This document shows positions 43,261 through 54,225 of a stretch of DNA of 64,000 bases, piece after piece. Within the stretch, counting starts at the first letter, position 1. Each line of letters opens with the position of its first letter. Origin of the DNA: Nitrospira defluvii (GTDB taxonomy: Bacteria > Nitrospirota > Nitrospiria > Nitrospirales > Nitrospiraceae); assembly GCF_905220995.1 (NCBI RefSeq), contig NZ_CAJNBJ010000017.1:1-64000 (forward strand), written 5' to 3'. A model generated the notes under the pieces. The model saw nothing but the letters and a program-made list of their open reading frames with translations. It was not told the DNA's origin and did not search any database. The position numbers were made by a program, and so were the translations under genes.

Positions 43261-44157
43261 GTGACCCTGACGAACACACCCTCGCATAAACCCTTTGTCC
43301 TCAAGGTCGGCTCTCAAACCCTCACCTTCGGCTCGGGCCCGCTTATCATGGGGGTCCTCAATGTGACTCCTGACTCCTTTTCTGATGGGGGCGCCTTCCT
43401 GACGGTTGATCAAGCGGTCAGCCATGCCAAGCAGATGGAGGACGAGGGGGCCGATATCATCGACCTTGGTGCGGAGTCTTCGAGGCCGGGTGCGCAGCCC
43501 ATCGACGAGCATGAAGAGCTGAGCCGACTGATGCCTGTGCTGGACGCCGTGCGTCAGGCGGTGTCGCTTCCCCTGTCTGTCGATACGACGAAGGCTGCCG
43601 TGGCCCGTCGTGCGATTCAGGCCGGTGCATCTATCGTCAATGACATCTCGGCCTTGCGCGGTGATTCCTTGATGGCCGGCCTGGTGGCTGAAGCCGGGGT
43701 TGCCGTGGTGCTGATGCATATGCAAGGCACTCCGCGCACCATGCAGCGGGCGCCCCACTATGGGAACGTCGTGGACGAGGTGTGTGCCTTCCTACGGGAA
43801 CGGATTCAGGCGGCACTGGGTGCCGGCATCCAGGCAAGTCAAATCATCCTTGACCCCGGCTTCGGTTTTGGTAAGCTCCAAGAGCATAACCTCCGATTGC
43901 TCGCGGAGTTCGACCTGTTCACAAGACTGGGGCATCCGGTGCTGGTCGGCGTCTCCAGGAAGCAGTTTATCGGAAACCTGGTGGACCGACCGGTGCACGA
44001 GCGGGGATATGGGACTGCCGGCGCGATAGCGGTTGCGGTTCTCAAGGGCGCCCATATCCTTCGTGTGCATGATGTCCGAGCCATGAAAGATACGGCGTCA
44101 GTCGTGTCAGCCATTTCCCGTCACGGGCGTTCTTCTGTAGAGGTACCCAATGCGTAA
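43261..44157 (+). CDS. folP: Dihydropteroate synthase
   Basis: The enzyme of about 298 residues has [15 protein letters not shown] near residue 31, [38 protein letters not shown] and [13 protein letters not shown]. It joins p-aminobenzoate to dihydropterin pyrophosphate for folate. A GTG at 43261 gives a family-like N-terminus; an ATG at 43126 lies in the hairpin region and has no ribosome site. Its 3' end overlaps glmM by 8 bases. Confidence 0.93.
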   Translation: MTLTNTPSHKPFVLKVGSQTLTFGSGPLIMGVLNVTPDSFSDGGAFLTVDQAVSHAKQMEDEGADIIDLGAESSRPGAQPIDEHEELSRLMPVLDAVRQAVSLPLSVDTTKAAVARRAIQAGASIVNDISALRGDSLMAGLVAEAGVAVVLMHMQGTPRTMQRAPHYGNVVDEVCAFLRERIQAALGAGIQASQIILDPGFGFGKLQEHNLRLLAEFDLFTRLGHPVLVGVSRKQFIGNLVDRPVHERGYGTAGAIAVAVLKGAHILRVHDVRAMKDTASVVSAISRHGRSSVEVPNA

Positions 44158-45499
44158 ATTGTTTGGCACAGACGGCGTTCGTGGGGTTGCGAACCTCGAA
44201 CCCATGACCAGTGAAATCGCGATGCAACTCGGGCGCGCTGCTGCCCACATTTTTATGCGGCGGGCAGGCCGGCACCAGGTGGTCATTGGAAAAGATACGC
44301 GCCTCTCCGGCTACATGCTGGAGTCCGCGCTGACCTCGGGCATCTGCTCGATGGGTGTTGATGTGCTGCTCGTCGGTCCCATGCCGACCCCGGCCATTGC
44401 GTTTCTCACGAGAAGCCTGCGGGCAGATGCGGGTGTGGTGATCTCCGCCTCACACAATCCGTATCAAGACAACGGCATTAAATTCTTCTCCAGTGAGGGT
44501 TTCAAACTGCCTGATGAGGTCGAGGCGCGCATCGAGCAGTTGATCGTCTCCGATGAGATCAAACATCTGCGGCCGACGGCGGACGCGATCGGAAAGGCGT
44601 ATCGGATCGGCGATGCGGAGGGACGGTACATCGAATTTGTGAAACGGTCGGTTCCCCGAGACCTCGATTTTCAAGGAATTAAACTGGTGGTGGATTGTGC
44701 CAATGGTGCAGCGTACAAGGTCGCGCCGACGGTGCTGCGCGAACTCGGGGCGGAAATCGAAGTCATTGCCAACAGTCCCGACGGCATGAACATCAATGAC
44801 AAGTGCGGCGCCGTGCATCCTGAACGACTGCAGGAGGCGGTGCGGCGCCATGGCGCGCATATCGGTATCGCGTTGGACGGTGACGCGGACCGGGCGATCT
44901 TCGTCTGCGAACAGGGTGAGATCGTTGACGGGGACCATGTCATGGCGGCACTGGGGCTCGATTTGCATGCGCAAGGACGCCTGGCCTCCCAAACCGTGGT
45001 GGGCACCGTGATGAGCAACTTTGGACTTGAGCTCGCTATGAAGCGAGCCGGCATCCAGCTCATGCGAACTCCCGTCGGCGACCGTTACCTCATGGAGCGC
45101 ATGCTGGCCGACGGCTATAACTTCGGCGGAGAGCAATCGGGACATTTTATTTTTCTCGACCACAACACGACCGGTGATGGATTGATCTCCGCCTTGCAGA
45201 TTCTTTCTCTGATGAAACGAACCGGCAAGCCGCTCTCGGAACTGGCGAAGGCGATGACGGCGGTGCCGCAGATTTTGCTTAATGTGAAAGTGAAGCATAA
45301 GCCGGACTTGAATCAGATCCCGGACATCCAGCAGGCGATCAAGACTGCCGAGGCCACCTTGAACGGGAGTGGCCGGGTGTTGGTGCGGTATTCCGGGACC
45401 GAAGCCCTCTTGCGAATCATGGTCGAGGGCGAAAGAGATTCCACAATTCGCGAGGTGGCCGATCACCTTGCGAGTATCGTGCGTGCTCGCATCGGCTAG
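44150..45499 (+). CDS. glmM: Phosphoglucosamine mutase
   Basis: The 449-residue enzyme has [12 protein letters not shown] at the start, the phosphoserine loop [18 protein letters not shown] near residue 100, the metal-binding DGDADR loop near residue 243 and the phosphate-binding [16 protein letters not shown] near the end. It turns glucosamine-6-P into glucosamine-1-P for UDP-GlcNAc. The folP-glmM overlap is a conserved arrangement. Confidence 0.97.
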   Translation: MRKLFGTDGVRGVANLEPMTSEIAMQLGRAAAHIFMRRAGRHQVVIGKDTRLSGYMLESALTSGICSMGVDVLLVGPMPTPAIAFLTRSLRADAGVVISASHNPYQDNGIKFFSSEGFKLPDEVEARIEQLIVSDEIKHLRPTADAIGKAYRIGDAEGRYIEFVKRSVPRDLDFQGIKLVVDCANGAAYKVAPTVLRELGAEIEVIANSPDGMNINDKCGAVHPERLQEAVRRHGAHIGIALDGDADRAIFVCEQGEIVDGDHVMAALGLDLHAQGRLASQTVVGTVMSNFGLELAMKRAGIQLMRTPVGDRYLMERMLADGYNFGGEQSGHFIFLDHNTTGDGLISALQILSLMKRTGKPLSELAKAMTAVPQILLNVKVKHKPDLNQIPDIQQAIKTAEATLNGSGRVLVRYSGTEALLRIMVEGERDSTIREVADHLASIVRARIG

Positions 45500-45525
45500 C
45501 GACGGCTTCATGCCGCAGGCGCCGG

Positions 45526-48057
45526 ATGCTGCCTTCCCTGACGATCACCTTCATTCTTGGGTTGGCTCTCGGTTCCTATTTCCACTACTTTCCCCTCACG
45601 AGTGCGATTCTGCTTACGGCCTGCGCGGTCGGCACCCTGCTTCTGGAGCAACAGGGGCGAGTCACGGCACGGCAGGGGAGCCTGTGGCTGGCCTGTCTCT
45701 GTGGTGGGTGCCTCTACTGGATGCTCTGTGGATGGTTCGTGTCGCACCGTCCGGTGCCGGATCATCCCGGCGCCTTGCCGGCTCGACTGAGCGGCACGAT
45801 CGTGGACTCAGTCCGCCATGCCCCGGCGCGCCAGACGGCTTTGGTGCAGGTGACGGCCAGCGACGACCCGGACCTGGTCCCGCCGTTTCTGCTTCGTCTC
45901 ACGTGGCGAGATCCCGACCGGGAGCTGCACCGCGGCCTTGAAATTCGTGTCCGCACCCGAGTGCATGCACCCACGGGAACGATCAATCCGAGAGCGTTTG
46001 ACTACGCGGCCTATCTGGATCTGCAGGGGGTCGAGGCGGTCGGAACGGTGTCGGGGGCCGGCGCGGTTGAAGTGCGTGCTGCTGAAGAATCTTCGCTGTT
46101 CGCGTCCGGCTCACGATTGATTGAAGACTGGCGCAGTCGCGTGAGGAGCGCGGCTGATTCCCTCTCGCAACCCAGTCGTGGTCTGTTTCTCAGTTTAACG
46201 ATCGGAGAGCAGGGATTCTTGGAGCCGGAGGTCCGGGAGTGGTTCATGACGACCGGCACGGTGCATATTCTCTCTATTTCGGGTTCCCATCTTGGGCTGA
46301 TTGCGTTGTTATCCTTCGCCCTGGTCCGGAAGGCCTGCCTCCTGCTGCCGCCTACGATCCTCCTGGGGCTTTCACGATGGCTCACGCCGACCCGGCTGGC
46401 GGCTGTGCTGACAGTGCTTCCCGTGGGAGGGTACACCCTACTGGCCGGGGCTGAAACGGCGACCATCCGTTCGTCGATCATGATCATGATCGGGTTATGG
46501 ACGGTTTGGCTCGGTGCGCCACAATACCTGCTCCATGCGTTGGCTGCAGCAGCCGGCCTCACCTTGTTGGTACATCCTGCCGCCCTGTATGACATTTCGT
46601 TTCAGCTCTCCTACGTCTCAGTGTGGGTCTTGGCGTTGGCGCTGCGGCGAGAGATGGAGACGGCCGAGTTGCATCCGCTCCAGCCGTCGAGGGTTGCCGG
46701 AATTGTCTTCTGGTTGCGCGAATCTCTCCGGTTGACGGCATTGGTGACGCTGGCGACTCTGCCGTTGGTGGCCTGTTACTTCAATCAGGTGTCGTGGATG
46801 GGCCTCTTTGTCAACGTGATCATGGTGCCGTTCGTCGGACTGGTCTTCCTCCCTCTCAGTCTGGTGGCGGCTTTGTGGGTGATTGCGACCCAGGCGGACG
46901 GACTTCCCGGCGCTGAAGCCATCGATCTGCTCGGGCGCTGGCTGATCGAGGGGACGCATTGGGTGGCCGGTTTGCCAGGCGGAGAATGGTTTGTGGCGGC
47001 GCCGACCGTTCCGATGATGATGCTCTTCTATCTACTGGGTTGGGTCTGGTTGTCCGGCCGGCTCGTCGCTGCCACTCCCGTGGTGAGGGGGACGGTGGTG
47101 GCCTCTCTCGTCGCGATTGTCTTGTGGTGGTTGTGGTCGCCACGTCCGTTCAATCGAGACGGGCATCTACGGGTGACGTTTCTCGATGTGGGGCAGGGGG
47201 ACAGTGCGGTCATAGAATTGCCCCAGGGCGGCGTTGTGCTGATTGATGGCGGGGCAACGTATGAGCGTGTCGATATGGGGCGTAGTGTCGTGGCACCGTT
47301 TCTGTGGAATCGCGGCATTCGACGTGTGGATCACGTGATCGGCACCCATCCGCAATTGGATCATGTCGGTGGGCTGGCCTGGATTCTTGGCCATGTCCAC
47401 GTCGCACACTTCTGGACGAATGGGGTCACACGACCCGAGGAGTTCTGGCGTAAGATCGAGCGGGCGCTCTTGCAACGAAACGTGTCTGCGATGGTGGCGG
47501 AGGAGGGACGGCTGATGGTTGAGGATAGTAGCTGTCGCCTGGTTGCGCTGAACCCGGCTCCCTCCCAGGCGACACGTTCCGGTGGGAAACGCGAGTCGCT
47601 GAACAATCTGTCGGTGGTCACCCAACTTTCCTGCGGAGCGCGACAGATGTTGTTCACCGGGGACGCCGAACGTGAGACGTTGTCAAGACTGGTTCAGGCT
47701 GGTTCGCTTGGGCACATCACCTTGCTCAAAGTCCCGCATCATGGCGCCAAGAGTTCGCTGGAACGTAGCTGGCTGGAGACGATTCGCCCTGAGGTGGCCG
47801 TGGTGTCCGTCGCCCGACACAATCCCTATGGGCACCCGGCCGGAGAGGTCTTGGCAGCCTACGAAGCGGTACAGGCTCGGGTGTGGCGAACGGATCGGGA
47901 TGGGGCGGTGTGGGTGGATGTTGACCCGGCGCAGCAGCAACTGGCTGTGCATAGTACCAGGGAATGGACGCTTCAGCCGCTCTCCTTGTCCCAGCCCATA
48001 TGGGCTATTGATCGGGACAATTGGCATCGACTGTGGCGACGGTGGAATTGGTTGTAG
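45526..48057 (+). CDS. comEC: ComEC/Rec2-type DNA uptake channel
   Basis: The 843-residue protein has an N-terminal DUF4131-like domain (helices at the start, then an OB-like part). A competence-domain membrane core follows with many helices from about residue 230 to 560. The C-terminal metallo-beta-lactamase-like domain has TFLDVGQGDSAVIELPQGG, GTHPQLDHVGGLAWIL and KVPHHGAKSS. The His/Asp ligands HxxxDH are kept. It should transport single-stranded DNA across the inner membrane; a ComEA-like protein lies at 56129. Natural competence is thus possible but not shown. Confidence 0.93.
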   Translation: MLPSLTITFILGLALGSYFHYFPLTSAILLTACAVGTLLLEQQGRVTARQGSLWLACLCGGCLYWMLCGWFVSHRPVPDHPGALPARLSGTIVDSVRHAPARQTALVQVTASDDPDLVPPFLLRLTWRDPDRELHRGLEIRVRTRVHAPTGTINPRAFDYAAYLDLQGVEAVGTVSGAGAVEVRAAEESSLFASGSRLIEDWRSRVRSAADSLSQPSRGLFLSLTIGEQGFLEPEVREWFMTTGTVHILSISGSHLGLIALLSFALVRKACLLLPPTILLGLSRWLTPTRLAAVLTVLPVGGYTLLAGAETATIRSSIMIMIGLWTVWLGAPQYLLHALAAAAGLTLLVHPAALYDISFQLSYVSVWVLALALRREMETAELHPLQPSRVAGIVFWLRESLRLTALVTLATLPLVACYFNQVSWMGLFVNVIMVPFVGLVFLPLSLVAALWVIATQADGLPGAEAIDLLGRWLIEGTHWVAGLPGGEWFVAAPTVPMMMLFYLLGWVWLSGRLVAATPVVRGTVVASLVAIVLWWLWSPRPFNRDGHLRVTFLDVGQGDSAVIELPQGGVVLIDGGATYERVDMGRSVVAPFLWNRGIRRVDHVIGTHPQLDHVGGLAWILGHVHVAHFWTNGVTRPEEFWRKIERALLQRNVSAMVAEEGRLMVEDSSCRLVALNPAPSQATRSGGKRESLNNLSVVTQLSCGARQMLFTGDAERETLSRLVQAGSLGHITLLKVPHHGAKSSLERSWLETIRPEVAVVSVARHNPYGHPAGEVLAAYEAVQARVWRTDRDGAVWVDVDPAQQQLAVHSTREWTLQPLSLSQPIWAIDRDNWHRLWRRWNWL

Positions 48058-48336
48058 CGGCGTCCACTCTGGAAAACAACATCTCTGCCTGCAATTTCCA
48101 CCTGCCTACTGTCAATTTTGCCGACAGCTCCTGCCAATCTCCGCCGTAAGTCTTCAATTTTATGTGAGTGCGTTGCAGCGCCGGCAAGGCATAGCCCATG
48201 CAGGCACTGGAGGTCGTTTCTACATCGTGGCAGCGGCATGAGTCTCACTGGTGTCGGTACGGCCATGGCCGGTCCGACAGAGGTGGGCGTCGGACCTTCC
48301 TCTGGGATGCATACGGATACGCAAGGCAGCGAGTCG

Positions 48337-49539
48337 ATGGCAAAGCGATTGTTGTTTCTGGCCTCCGGACCGCCTTCTACCAGACAAGGCGGTGGAGCCT
48401 TGCGGATGTTGCATCTGCTCCGGTTTCTCGGCGGCCGGTTTCCTGTGGATGTGATCGTTCCAGTCCAGGACGCTGCAGAGGATGCCTCGCATCATGTGAG
48501 GGATGTGTCCATCGATGTGACGACAGTCCCGCTCCAAGGCCCTCGTTTACTCGATCGGTTCTGCTGGATCAGTCCCTATTCAAAGGATCGAGCCTTGACC
48601 TCGGCAGTCCAGGAGCGACTAGCCAGTGGGGCTTACGCGGCCATCCATGTCGATACGTTGTCCATGATGCCGTATGTACCAGAAGACACGGTGCTTCCAG
48701 TCGTGCTGGACCTTCGATCCCCTAGCCCGGTGAGCGAGTTTCGCAGACTGCGAGGGGGACAACAGTCAGCCAGTCGGTCGAACCAGCTGATCCATCGAGT
48801 GAAGGTCCGCTGGTTTGATCGCTGGTGTTGGCCGACGACCCACTGCGTGACGGTCGCCTCCGAAGAGGACCGTATCCGGTGTGAACGTGCCCATCCTGGG
48901 CAACGGGTGCTGGTGGTTCCGAACGGCGTCGATTGCCGGACGATCCGTCCCAAACCAGATCACGTGATGACATCACCTCTCCTGCTGTTTACCGGGGACA
49001 TGGGTGCCGAGCACAATATCGAGGCCGCGGTCTGTCTGGCGACGGAGGTGTTCCCGGCGATTCGTCGGGAATTCCCCAAATCCGAACTGCGCTTGGTTGG
49101 GCGAAATCCAGACGCGCGTGTGACTCGCTTGGCCGGTCAGGGCATCGTTGTGACCGGGTCCGTGGCCGATCTCCACCTCCATTTGCGCGAAGCCTCCATC
49201 TATGTCGCCCCGTATGTCAATGGCGCAGGCACGCGTGCGAGGCTGCTGGAAGCGATGGCCACGGGTCTCCCCATCATCACTACGTCGCCGGGGATCGAAG
49301 GGATGAAGATGCAGCCGGGTCGAGATGTGTTGGTCGCCGACCAGCCGGGCGATATGATCGAATCGATTCAGACCCTGCTCGCAAGTCAACCGGATCGAGA
49401 GCGATTTGGGCAGGCGGCCCGCCACATGGCTGAGATCTGGTACGACTGGAGTCGCTGTCTTTGGCCACTGGAATCGCTCTACCAACCGCTGATTGCTCCG
49501 AGGCAGAGTCCTCCTGAGTCGACGCCGATGGCCTGCTGA
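48337..49539 (+). CDS. Glycosyltransferase family 4-like protein
   Basis: The protein of about 400 residues has a GT-B fold pattern: LLFLASGPPSTRQGGGALRM at the N-terminus, RVLVVPNGVDCRTI between the two halves, LLFTGDMGAEHNIEAAV, and the C-terminal donor-site region VYVAPYVNGAGTRARLLEAMATGLPIITTSPGIEG. It likely builds a polysaccharide or glycolipid. The start is uncertain; ATG 48238 gives 33 more residues. It comes 279 bases after comEC and may form a pair with the aminotransferase downstream. Sugar donor unknown. Confidence 0.85.
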   Translation: MAKRLLFLASGPPSTRQGGGALRMLHLLRFLGGRFPVDVIVPVQDAAEDASHHVRDVSIDVTTVPLQGPRLLDRFCWISPYSKDRALTSAVQERLASGAYAAIHVDTLSMMPYVPEDTVLPVVLDLRSPSPVSEFRRLRGGQQSASRSNQLIHRVKVRWFDRWCWPTTHCVTVASEEDRIRCERAHPGQRVLVVPNGVDCRTIRPKPDHVMTSPLLLFTGDMGAEHNIEAAVCLATEVFPAIRREFPKSELRLVGRNPDARVTRLAGQGIVVTGSVADLHLHLREASIYVAPYVNGAGTRARLLEAMATGLPIITTSPGIEGMKMQPGRDVLVADQPGDMIESIQTLLASQPDRERFGQAARHMAEIWYDWSRCLWPLESLYQPLIAPRQSPPESTPMAC

Positions 49540-49699
49540 CGGCCGATGTCGCGGAATTCGCATGAGTCTGATGCTCTGCATGCACGCGTCTTTCCATGAT
49601 GCACAGGGTGTTGTCTTGTGAGGGGCCTTCCACGTAGAATTTCCCGCCAACACGCGTCGTCGGCATGATAAAAGTCTGTGCGCATGTTGCCCTGACACG

Positions 49700-50767
49700 A
49701 TGACGATGATTCCCCATTCCAAACCTTTCCTCGGGCAAGAAGAGATTCGCGCCGTCACCGAGGTACTGCGGTCGGGCCACATCACCGAAGGCCCGGTGGT
49801 TGCGCAATTCGAGCGGGGCATGGCCGCCTATATCGGCCTGCAGGGGGGCGTGGCTGTGAGTTCCGGCACGGTGGCGCTGGAACTGGCCTTACGTGCCTTG
49901 GGGGTCGGACACGGCGACAACGTCATTCTTCCCAGTTATGTGTGCTCGGCTCCCTGGTTGGCGGTGCAGCGTGTCGGCGCTCAGGCAAGAATCGTCGACA
50001 TCGATCCGACGACCTACAATCTCGATCCGCACAAGGTCCGTAAAGCTCGCACGCCCAGGACCCGTGCCGTCATCGTCCCGCATCTGTTCGGCTTGCCTGC
50101 GGACCTGACGAGTTTGCAGTCGCTGGGCATTCCGCTGATCGAAGATTGCGCCCAGACCCTCGGTGCGATGGAGCAGGGACGTGCGGTCGGTACCGTCGGG
50201 CTACTGACGGTTTGTTCATTTTACGCCACCAAATTACTCTGTACCGGGGAAGGGGGTATGGTCCTCTCGAACGACGAGGCCTTGCTCGAACGGGTCCGCG
50301 AGCTTCGGGAATATGATCAGGCGCCCTCGCTCAATGCCGCTGCGTTCAACTGCAAGATGACGGACCTCCAGGCCGCCATCGGCGTGGTGCAGCTGAATCA
50401 AATCGGGGATTTTCTCGAGACGCGGGCCACATTGGCCGCCGTGTATCGGGAGCACCTCCCGGGAGAACTATTCGCGCTCCCGACGGTTCCGGATGGGCGG
50501 ACGCATGTCTACTATCGGTTTGTCGTGCGACTCCCAAAGGGGCTCCAGTCGGCTGATGACTTTGCCGGCTACCTGTCGCGTTTGGCGCATCGGGGAGTCC
50601 ATTGTCGCAAACCCGTCTTCCGACCGCTGCATCGATATCTGGAATTGCCCGATTTTCCTGCCAGCGACGAGGTCGATGCCGCCGCCATTTCCCTGCCGAT
50701 TCATCCCTCGCTCAACGAAGATGCGGTAAGACAAGTCGCCCAGATTCTCCAAGAGGAACTCCGCTAA
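49700..50767 (+). CDS. DegT/DnrJ/EryC1-type sugar aminotransferase
   Basis: The 355-residue PLP enzyme has PHSKPFLGQEEIRAVTEVLRSGHI at the start, VSSGTVALELALRALG and LIEDCAQTLGA. FYATKLLCTGEGGMVLS carries the PLP Lys178, and NCKMTDLQAAIGVVQL follows. It aminates a keto-sugar nucleotide for a surface polysaccharide. Usually the Lys motif is SFxxxK; here it is SFYATK. Together with the glycosyltransferase upstream, it suggests an amino-sugar glycan. ATG 49706 is an alternative start. Confidence 0.87.
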   Translation: MTMIPHSKPFLGQEEIRAVTEVLRSGHITEGPVVAQFERGMAAYIGLQGGVAVSSGTVALELALRALGVGHGDNVILPSYVCSAPWLAVQRVGAQARIVDIDPTTYNLDPHKVRKARTPRTRAVIVPHLFGLPADLTSLQSLGIPLIEDCAQTLGAMEQGRAVGTVGLLTVCSFYATKLLCTGEGGMVLSNDEALLERVRELREYDQAPSLNAAAFNCKMTDLQAAIGVVQLNQIGDFLETRATLAAVYREHLPGELFALPTVPDGRTHVYYRFVVRLPKGLQSADDFAGYLSRLAHRGVHCRKPVFRPLHRYLELPDFPASDEVDAAAISLPIHPSLNEDAVRQVAQILQEELR

Positions 50768-50932
50768 GTCGACCCGGCGTGTTGCTGTCGTGATACCATC
50801 CTCCTGGTGAACCAACTGCTCCTTTCTGCTCTTGACCCCCGCCCCTGTGATCGGCATGATGAGACGATTGTTGAAGGACACCGCTGGAATCCGGTGTCGT
50901 TTCCTCCCCCGGTGAAATTGGAGATCCCATTC

Positions 50933-51979
50933 ATGGTGCCTACGGTCGAGTGGAAAGACGGCGTCGTTCGTCTCTTGGATCAGAGTCGCTTGCCGACGCA
51001 GGTCGAGTTTCTGGACTGCCGGGATTACCGTGCTGTGGCCCAGGCGATTCGCGAGTTGAAAGTTCGAGGCGCTCCGGCGATCGGGGTGACGGCAGCGATG
51101 GGTGTGGCACTCGGCGCGCACGGGGTGGCAGCGTCCGACTATGATGCGTTCGCCAAAGCGGTCGGTGAGATCTGTGACCACTTAGCCGCATCACGCCCTA
51201 CGGCGGTTAATTTGTTTTGGGCCATTGCCCGTATGAAGCGGAAGATGGCGACACTGAAGACTCAACCAATCCCGCAGATCAAAGCCGAACTGGTCCGCGA
51301 ATCACAGGCGATCCTAGACGAAGATATTGCGTTATGCAAAGCCATGGGCACAGAGGGGGCTCATGTGATCGGCGACGGTCAGACGGTGCTCACGCATTGC
51401 AATGCCGGCGCGCTGGCGACGGCCGGGTATGGGACGGCGCTGGGTGTGATCCGCGCCGCCTGGGAGCAGGGAAAGAAGATCCACGTGATCGCCGACGAAA
51501 CCAGGCCCGTCCTCCAGGGCGCGCGGTTGACCGCCTGGGAACTCATGCAAGACAAGATTCCTGTGACGCTGATTACCGACAATATGGCCGGCAGCCTCAT
51601 GCGTCAGGGGAAGATTCAGGTCTGCGTGGTCGGCGCGGATCGTATCGCCGCGAACGGTGATGTCGCTAACAAGATCGGCACGTACTCCGTCGCAGTCCTG
51701 GCCCGGGCGCATGGGATCCCGTTTTATGTCGCCGCGCCCTACAGCACGATCGATCTGGCCACCAAGACCGGCGCCGATATTCCTATTGAAGAACGGAACC
51801 CGCTCGAAGTGACGTCGATCCACGGGAGCCATCCTGTCGCCCCGGAGGGCGTGGCCGTCTACAATCCGGCGTTCGATGTGACCCCGGCCGAATTCGTGAC
51901 CGGCATCATCACCGAGCGGGGCATCTTCAAGCCTGGGGATCTCGCCGGTGTGTTTGGGGCGGAGCGGCCGGCGGGCTAG
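50933..51979 (+). CDS. mtnA: Methylthioribose-1-phosphate isomerase
   Basis: The 348-residue protein is of the eIF2B-like family and has [21 protein letters not shown] near residue 50 and [36 protein letters not shown] has the catalytic Cys, and [28 protein letters not shown] the catalytic Asp. It acts in methionine salvage from methylthioadenosine, needed where much SAM is used by radical SAM enzymes and polyamine synthesis. GGAG lies 9 bases upstream. Confidence 0.95.
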   Translation: MVPTVEWKDGVVRLLDQSRLPTQVEFLDCRDYRAVAQAIRELKVRGAPAIGVTAAMGVALGAHGVAASDYDAFAKAVGEICDHLAASRPTAVNLFWAIARMKRKMATLKTQPIPQIKAELVRESQAILDEDIALCKAMGTEGAHVIGDGQTVLTHCNAGALATAGYGTALGVIRAAWEQGKKIHVIADETRPVLQGARLTAWELMQDKIPVTLITDNMAGSLMRQGKIQVCVVGADRIAANGDVANKIGTYSVAVLARAHGIPFYVAAPYSTIDLATKTGADIPIEERNPLEVTSIHGSHPVAPEGVAVYNPAFDVTPAEFVTGIITERGIFKPGDLAGVFGAERPAG

Positions 51980-52151
51980 TCCGGCCTCGCCCAGTAATGG
52001 CCTGTGTCAGAGCGGGGCGTCAGCCTCTTACCCGCAGAAGACTCTCATAGTCCTTTATCTTGCCAGCACTTCCGGCGCTTCTTTATAATGCCGCCAGTGT
52101 GTCGTGAACACTATTGTTACGATCTTTTTTAGCGAAGGAGCCTGTCGATCC

Positions 52152-52571
52152 ATGAGTGAACGTACCCTTGCCATCATCAAGCCGGACGCCGTGAAGAAGA
52201 ATGCCATCGGCGACATTATCAATCGATACGAGAAGGCGGGGTTGAAGCCGGTCGCCATGCGTCTGATGCATCTGTCCAAGACCACGGCCCAAGGCTTCTA
52301 TGCGGTGCATAAGGCGCGCCCGTTCTTCGACAGCCTCTGTACCTTCATGTCGTCCGGGCCCTGTGTCGTGCTGGTGCTGGAGGGTGATAACGCCGTGAAG
52401 AAAAATCGCGAACTGATGGGGGCAACTGATCCGGCCAAGGCCGAGCAGGGAACCATCCGTGCGGCGCATGGGGCGAACATTGAATTCAACGCGGTGCACG
52501 GATCGGATGCGCCCGAGACGGCCAAGTTCGAAATCGGGTATTTCTTTCCCGAAATGGAGTTGGTCGGGTAG
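52152..52571 (+). CDS. ndk: Nucleoside diphosphate kinase
   Basis: The 139-residue enzyme starts [20 protein letters not shown] and has the phosphorylated His116 in NAVHGSD. It equilibrates NTP and dNTP pools. An AAGGAG site lies upstream. Typical length. It stands alone; the next gene follows after about 50 bases. Confidence 0.97.
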   Translation: MSERTLAIIKPDAVKKNAIGDIINRYEKAGLKPVAMRLMHLSKTTAQGFYAVHKARPFFDSLCTFMSSGPCVVLVLEGDNAVKKNRELMGATDPAKAEQGTIRAAHGANIEFNAVHGSDAPETAKFEIGYFFPEMELVG

Positions 52572-52623
52572 GCGCACGTTGAGCGCGGACTTTTTCTACC
52601 TGCTCGATGCTCGGCGGCCCGTC

Positions 52624-54129
52624 ATGGGCCGCCGGGCTCTGTTGTCTGTCCTCGGTGCCTCCCTCCTCGTCACTCTTTTGGCTGGTTGCGCCGGCTCGCC
52701 GACAATTCCGGTCGCAACATCGACCGAGACCCCCTCTGTCGAGGCTGAGACGCGTCTCTGGTATCAAGCCAACAGCGCGTTTTCCGATGGGCGCTACTCC
52801 GCCGCCATCCATCTCTATGAACGCTATCTGACGACCTACCCGAAATCCCGTCGCGCGAACGAAGCCCATTGGGAATTGGGGCAGTCGTATGAGCAGATGG
52901 GCGAAGTGACCGGAGCGCTGAAAGAGTACCGGATATTGGCCGGTCCGGAGGGGGCCCCGGTGTCGTCACAGAGCGTCTATGCGGAGCGCGCGCTGCATCG
53001 GATCGAGGCGTTGCGGAATCAATCGACGGTGCCGGCCGGTGCCAGATCCGGTCATACCGCGCTCTATGTGTCGTTCAGCAATTTGCCCCCTATGGCGCAG
53101 GTGGAATCGTGGGTCCGGCAGCTGAGCGCCCAGGGCGTCAGCGCGATTCTCGTGGATGCCAGCTTAGAGTCCTCGTTTACCAGGCCGCCGACTCCTACGG
53201 TTGCTCCGACGAGCACTCCGTTGCCGACCCTGCCGACAGGCGCATTGTTTTCGACCTCACAGGGTCCCGTGATGACCGATTGGTTCAGCGTGCTGGTGCC
53301 GCAGGCGCATGAGGTGGGCATGTCCGTCTTTGCGGTGCTCGATCTGTTTCACGCCCCCCTGTCCGATCACCGTCAAGAATCCCGGATGCTGCTGTATGAT
53401 CCGACCAGGCGCAAAGTTCATCCCTGGGCACAGTTTGATCTCCTTGCCCCGCCGGTCCAACAGGAGCTGGCGCAGCTGCTGGCCGATCTGTTGAGGAGTG
53501 GGGTCGATGGCATGGTCTTTCGCGCACGGGCAGAAAACAGTTTCGCCTATGAAGTGAGTGACGGGGTGTTGCGTCAGTTTGAAACGCAGGTGCGTCAGCC
53601 GTCGTCCGAAGTTGCGCAGGCCCTCCGCGAGCGGATGACGGTTCGCCAGGATGCGGGGGCGTTGGCCTCGGATAAAACGCTCTGGCGGTGGGTAGGGTGG
53701 AAAGCCCGCCAGGAACTCGATGTGCTGGCCAGGCTGAAGAAGTATTTGCAGAAGGCGGTTCCGCGGTTACGCATGGTATTGGAGATTCACCCCGAGGCCT
53801 TGTCGAATCCGACGTCGGCCTTGGTGAACTATGGCGAAGACGCCGCCGAAGCGCGCCGCCGGGGGTTTGATCTCTTGTTGGGTGGGCCCTCTCGTGAGGC
53901 GTCGGATGTGCGGGCCTTCGGCGGGGCGTTCAAGGGGTGGAGCCGTGATGTGATTCAATCCGAGAAGGGGGAGCCGCAAACGCTGCCGCAAGGCTGGGTG
54001 TTGCTACGGACGCCGGCTGAGCACGGCGGCGGCATGTTCACGGGGTTGGCTCAGCAGGCGGATGAATTGCGGACGCCGGACATTCGCCATTTGGTGTTTG
54101 TGCCGGAGGCGGCGCCGGCCGTTCCTTGA
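52624..54129 (+). CDS. TPR lipoprotein with PgaB-like glycoside hydrolase-type domain
   Basis: The 501-residue product has a signal with LLAGC lipobox (Cys22). TPR-like helices follow at about 40-130 (YQANSAFSDGRYSAAIHLYERYLTTYPKSRR in outline). From about residue 150 a (beta/alpha)-type domain shows VSAILVDASLES, PQAHEVGMSVFAVLDLFHA, MLLYDPTRRKVHPW and LLRSGVDGMVFR. This order recalls the C-terminal hydrolase-like domain of PgaB in exopolysaccharide export, but the match is weak and no catalytic pair is assigned. Likely envelope glycan metabolism. Start ATG lacks a clear ribosome site; TTG 52579 is an alternative. Confidence 0.6.
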   Translation: MGRRALLSVLGASLLVTLLAGCAGSPTIPVATSTETPSVEAETRLWYQANSAFSDGRYSAAIHLYERYLTTYPKSRRANEAHWELGQSYEQMGEVTGALKEYRILAGPEGAPVSSQSVYAERALHRIEALRNQSTVPAGARSGHTALYVSFSNLPPMAQVESWVRQLSAQGVSAILVDASLESSFTRPPTPTVAPTSTPLPTLPTGALFSTSQGPVMTDWFSVLVPQAHEVGMSVFAVLDLFHAPLSDHRQESRMLLYDPTRRKVHPWAQFDLLAPPVQQELAQLLADLLRSGVDGMVFRARAENSFAYEVSDGVLRQFETQVRQPSSEVAQALRERMTVRQDAGALASDKTLWRWVGWKARQELDVLARLKKYLQKAVPRLRMVLEIHPEALSNPTSALVNYGEDAAEARRRGFDLLLGGPSREASDVRAFGGAFKGWSRDVIQSEKGEPQTLPQGWVLLRTPAEHGGGMFTGLAQQADELRTPDIRHLVFVPEAAPAVP

Positions 54130-54225
54130 CAAAGAATTGCTCAGCTTTTACGATCGCGCCTCCTGTGTCCGGAGCGCGTATTATTCACGTAGGCCGTTGA
54201 GAAGGCGGCCACCAAGAGGAGTCCC

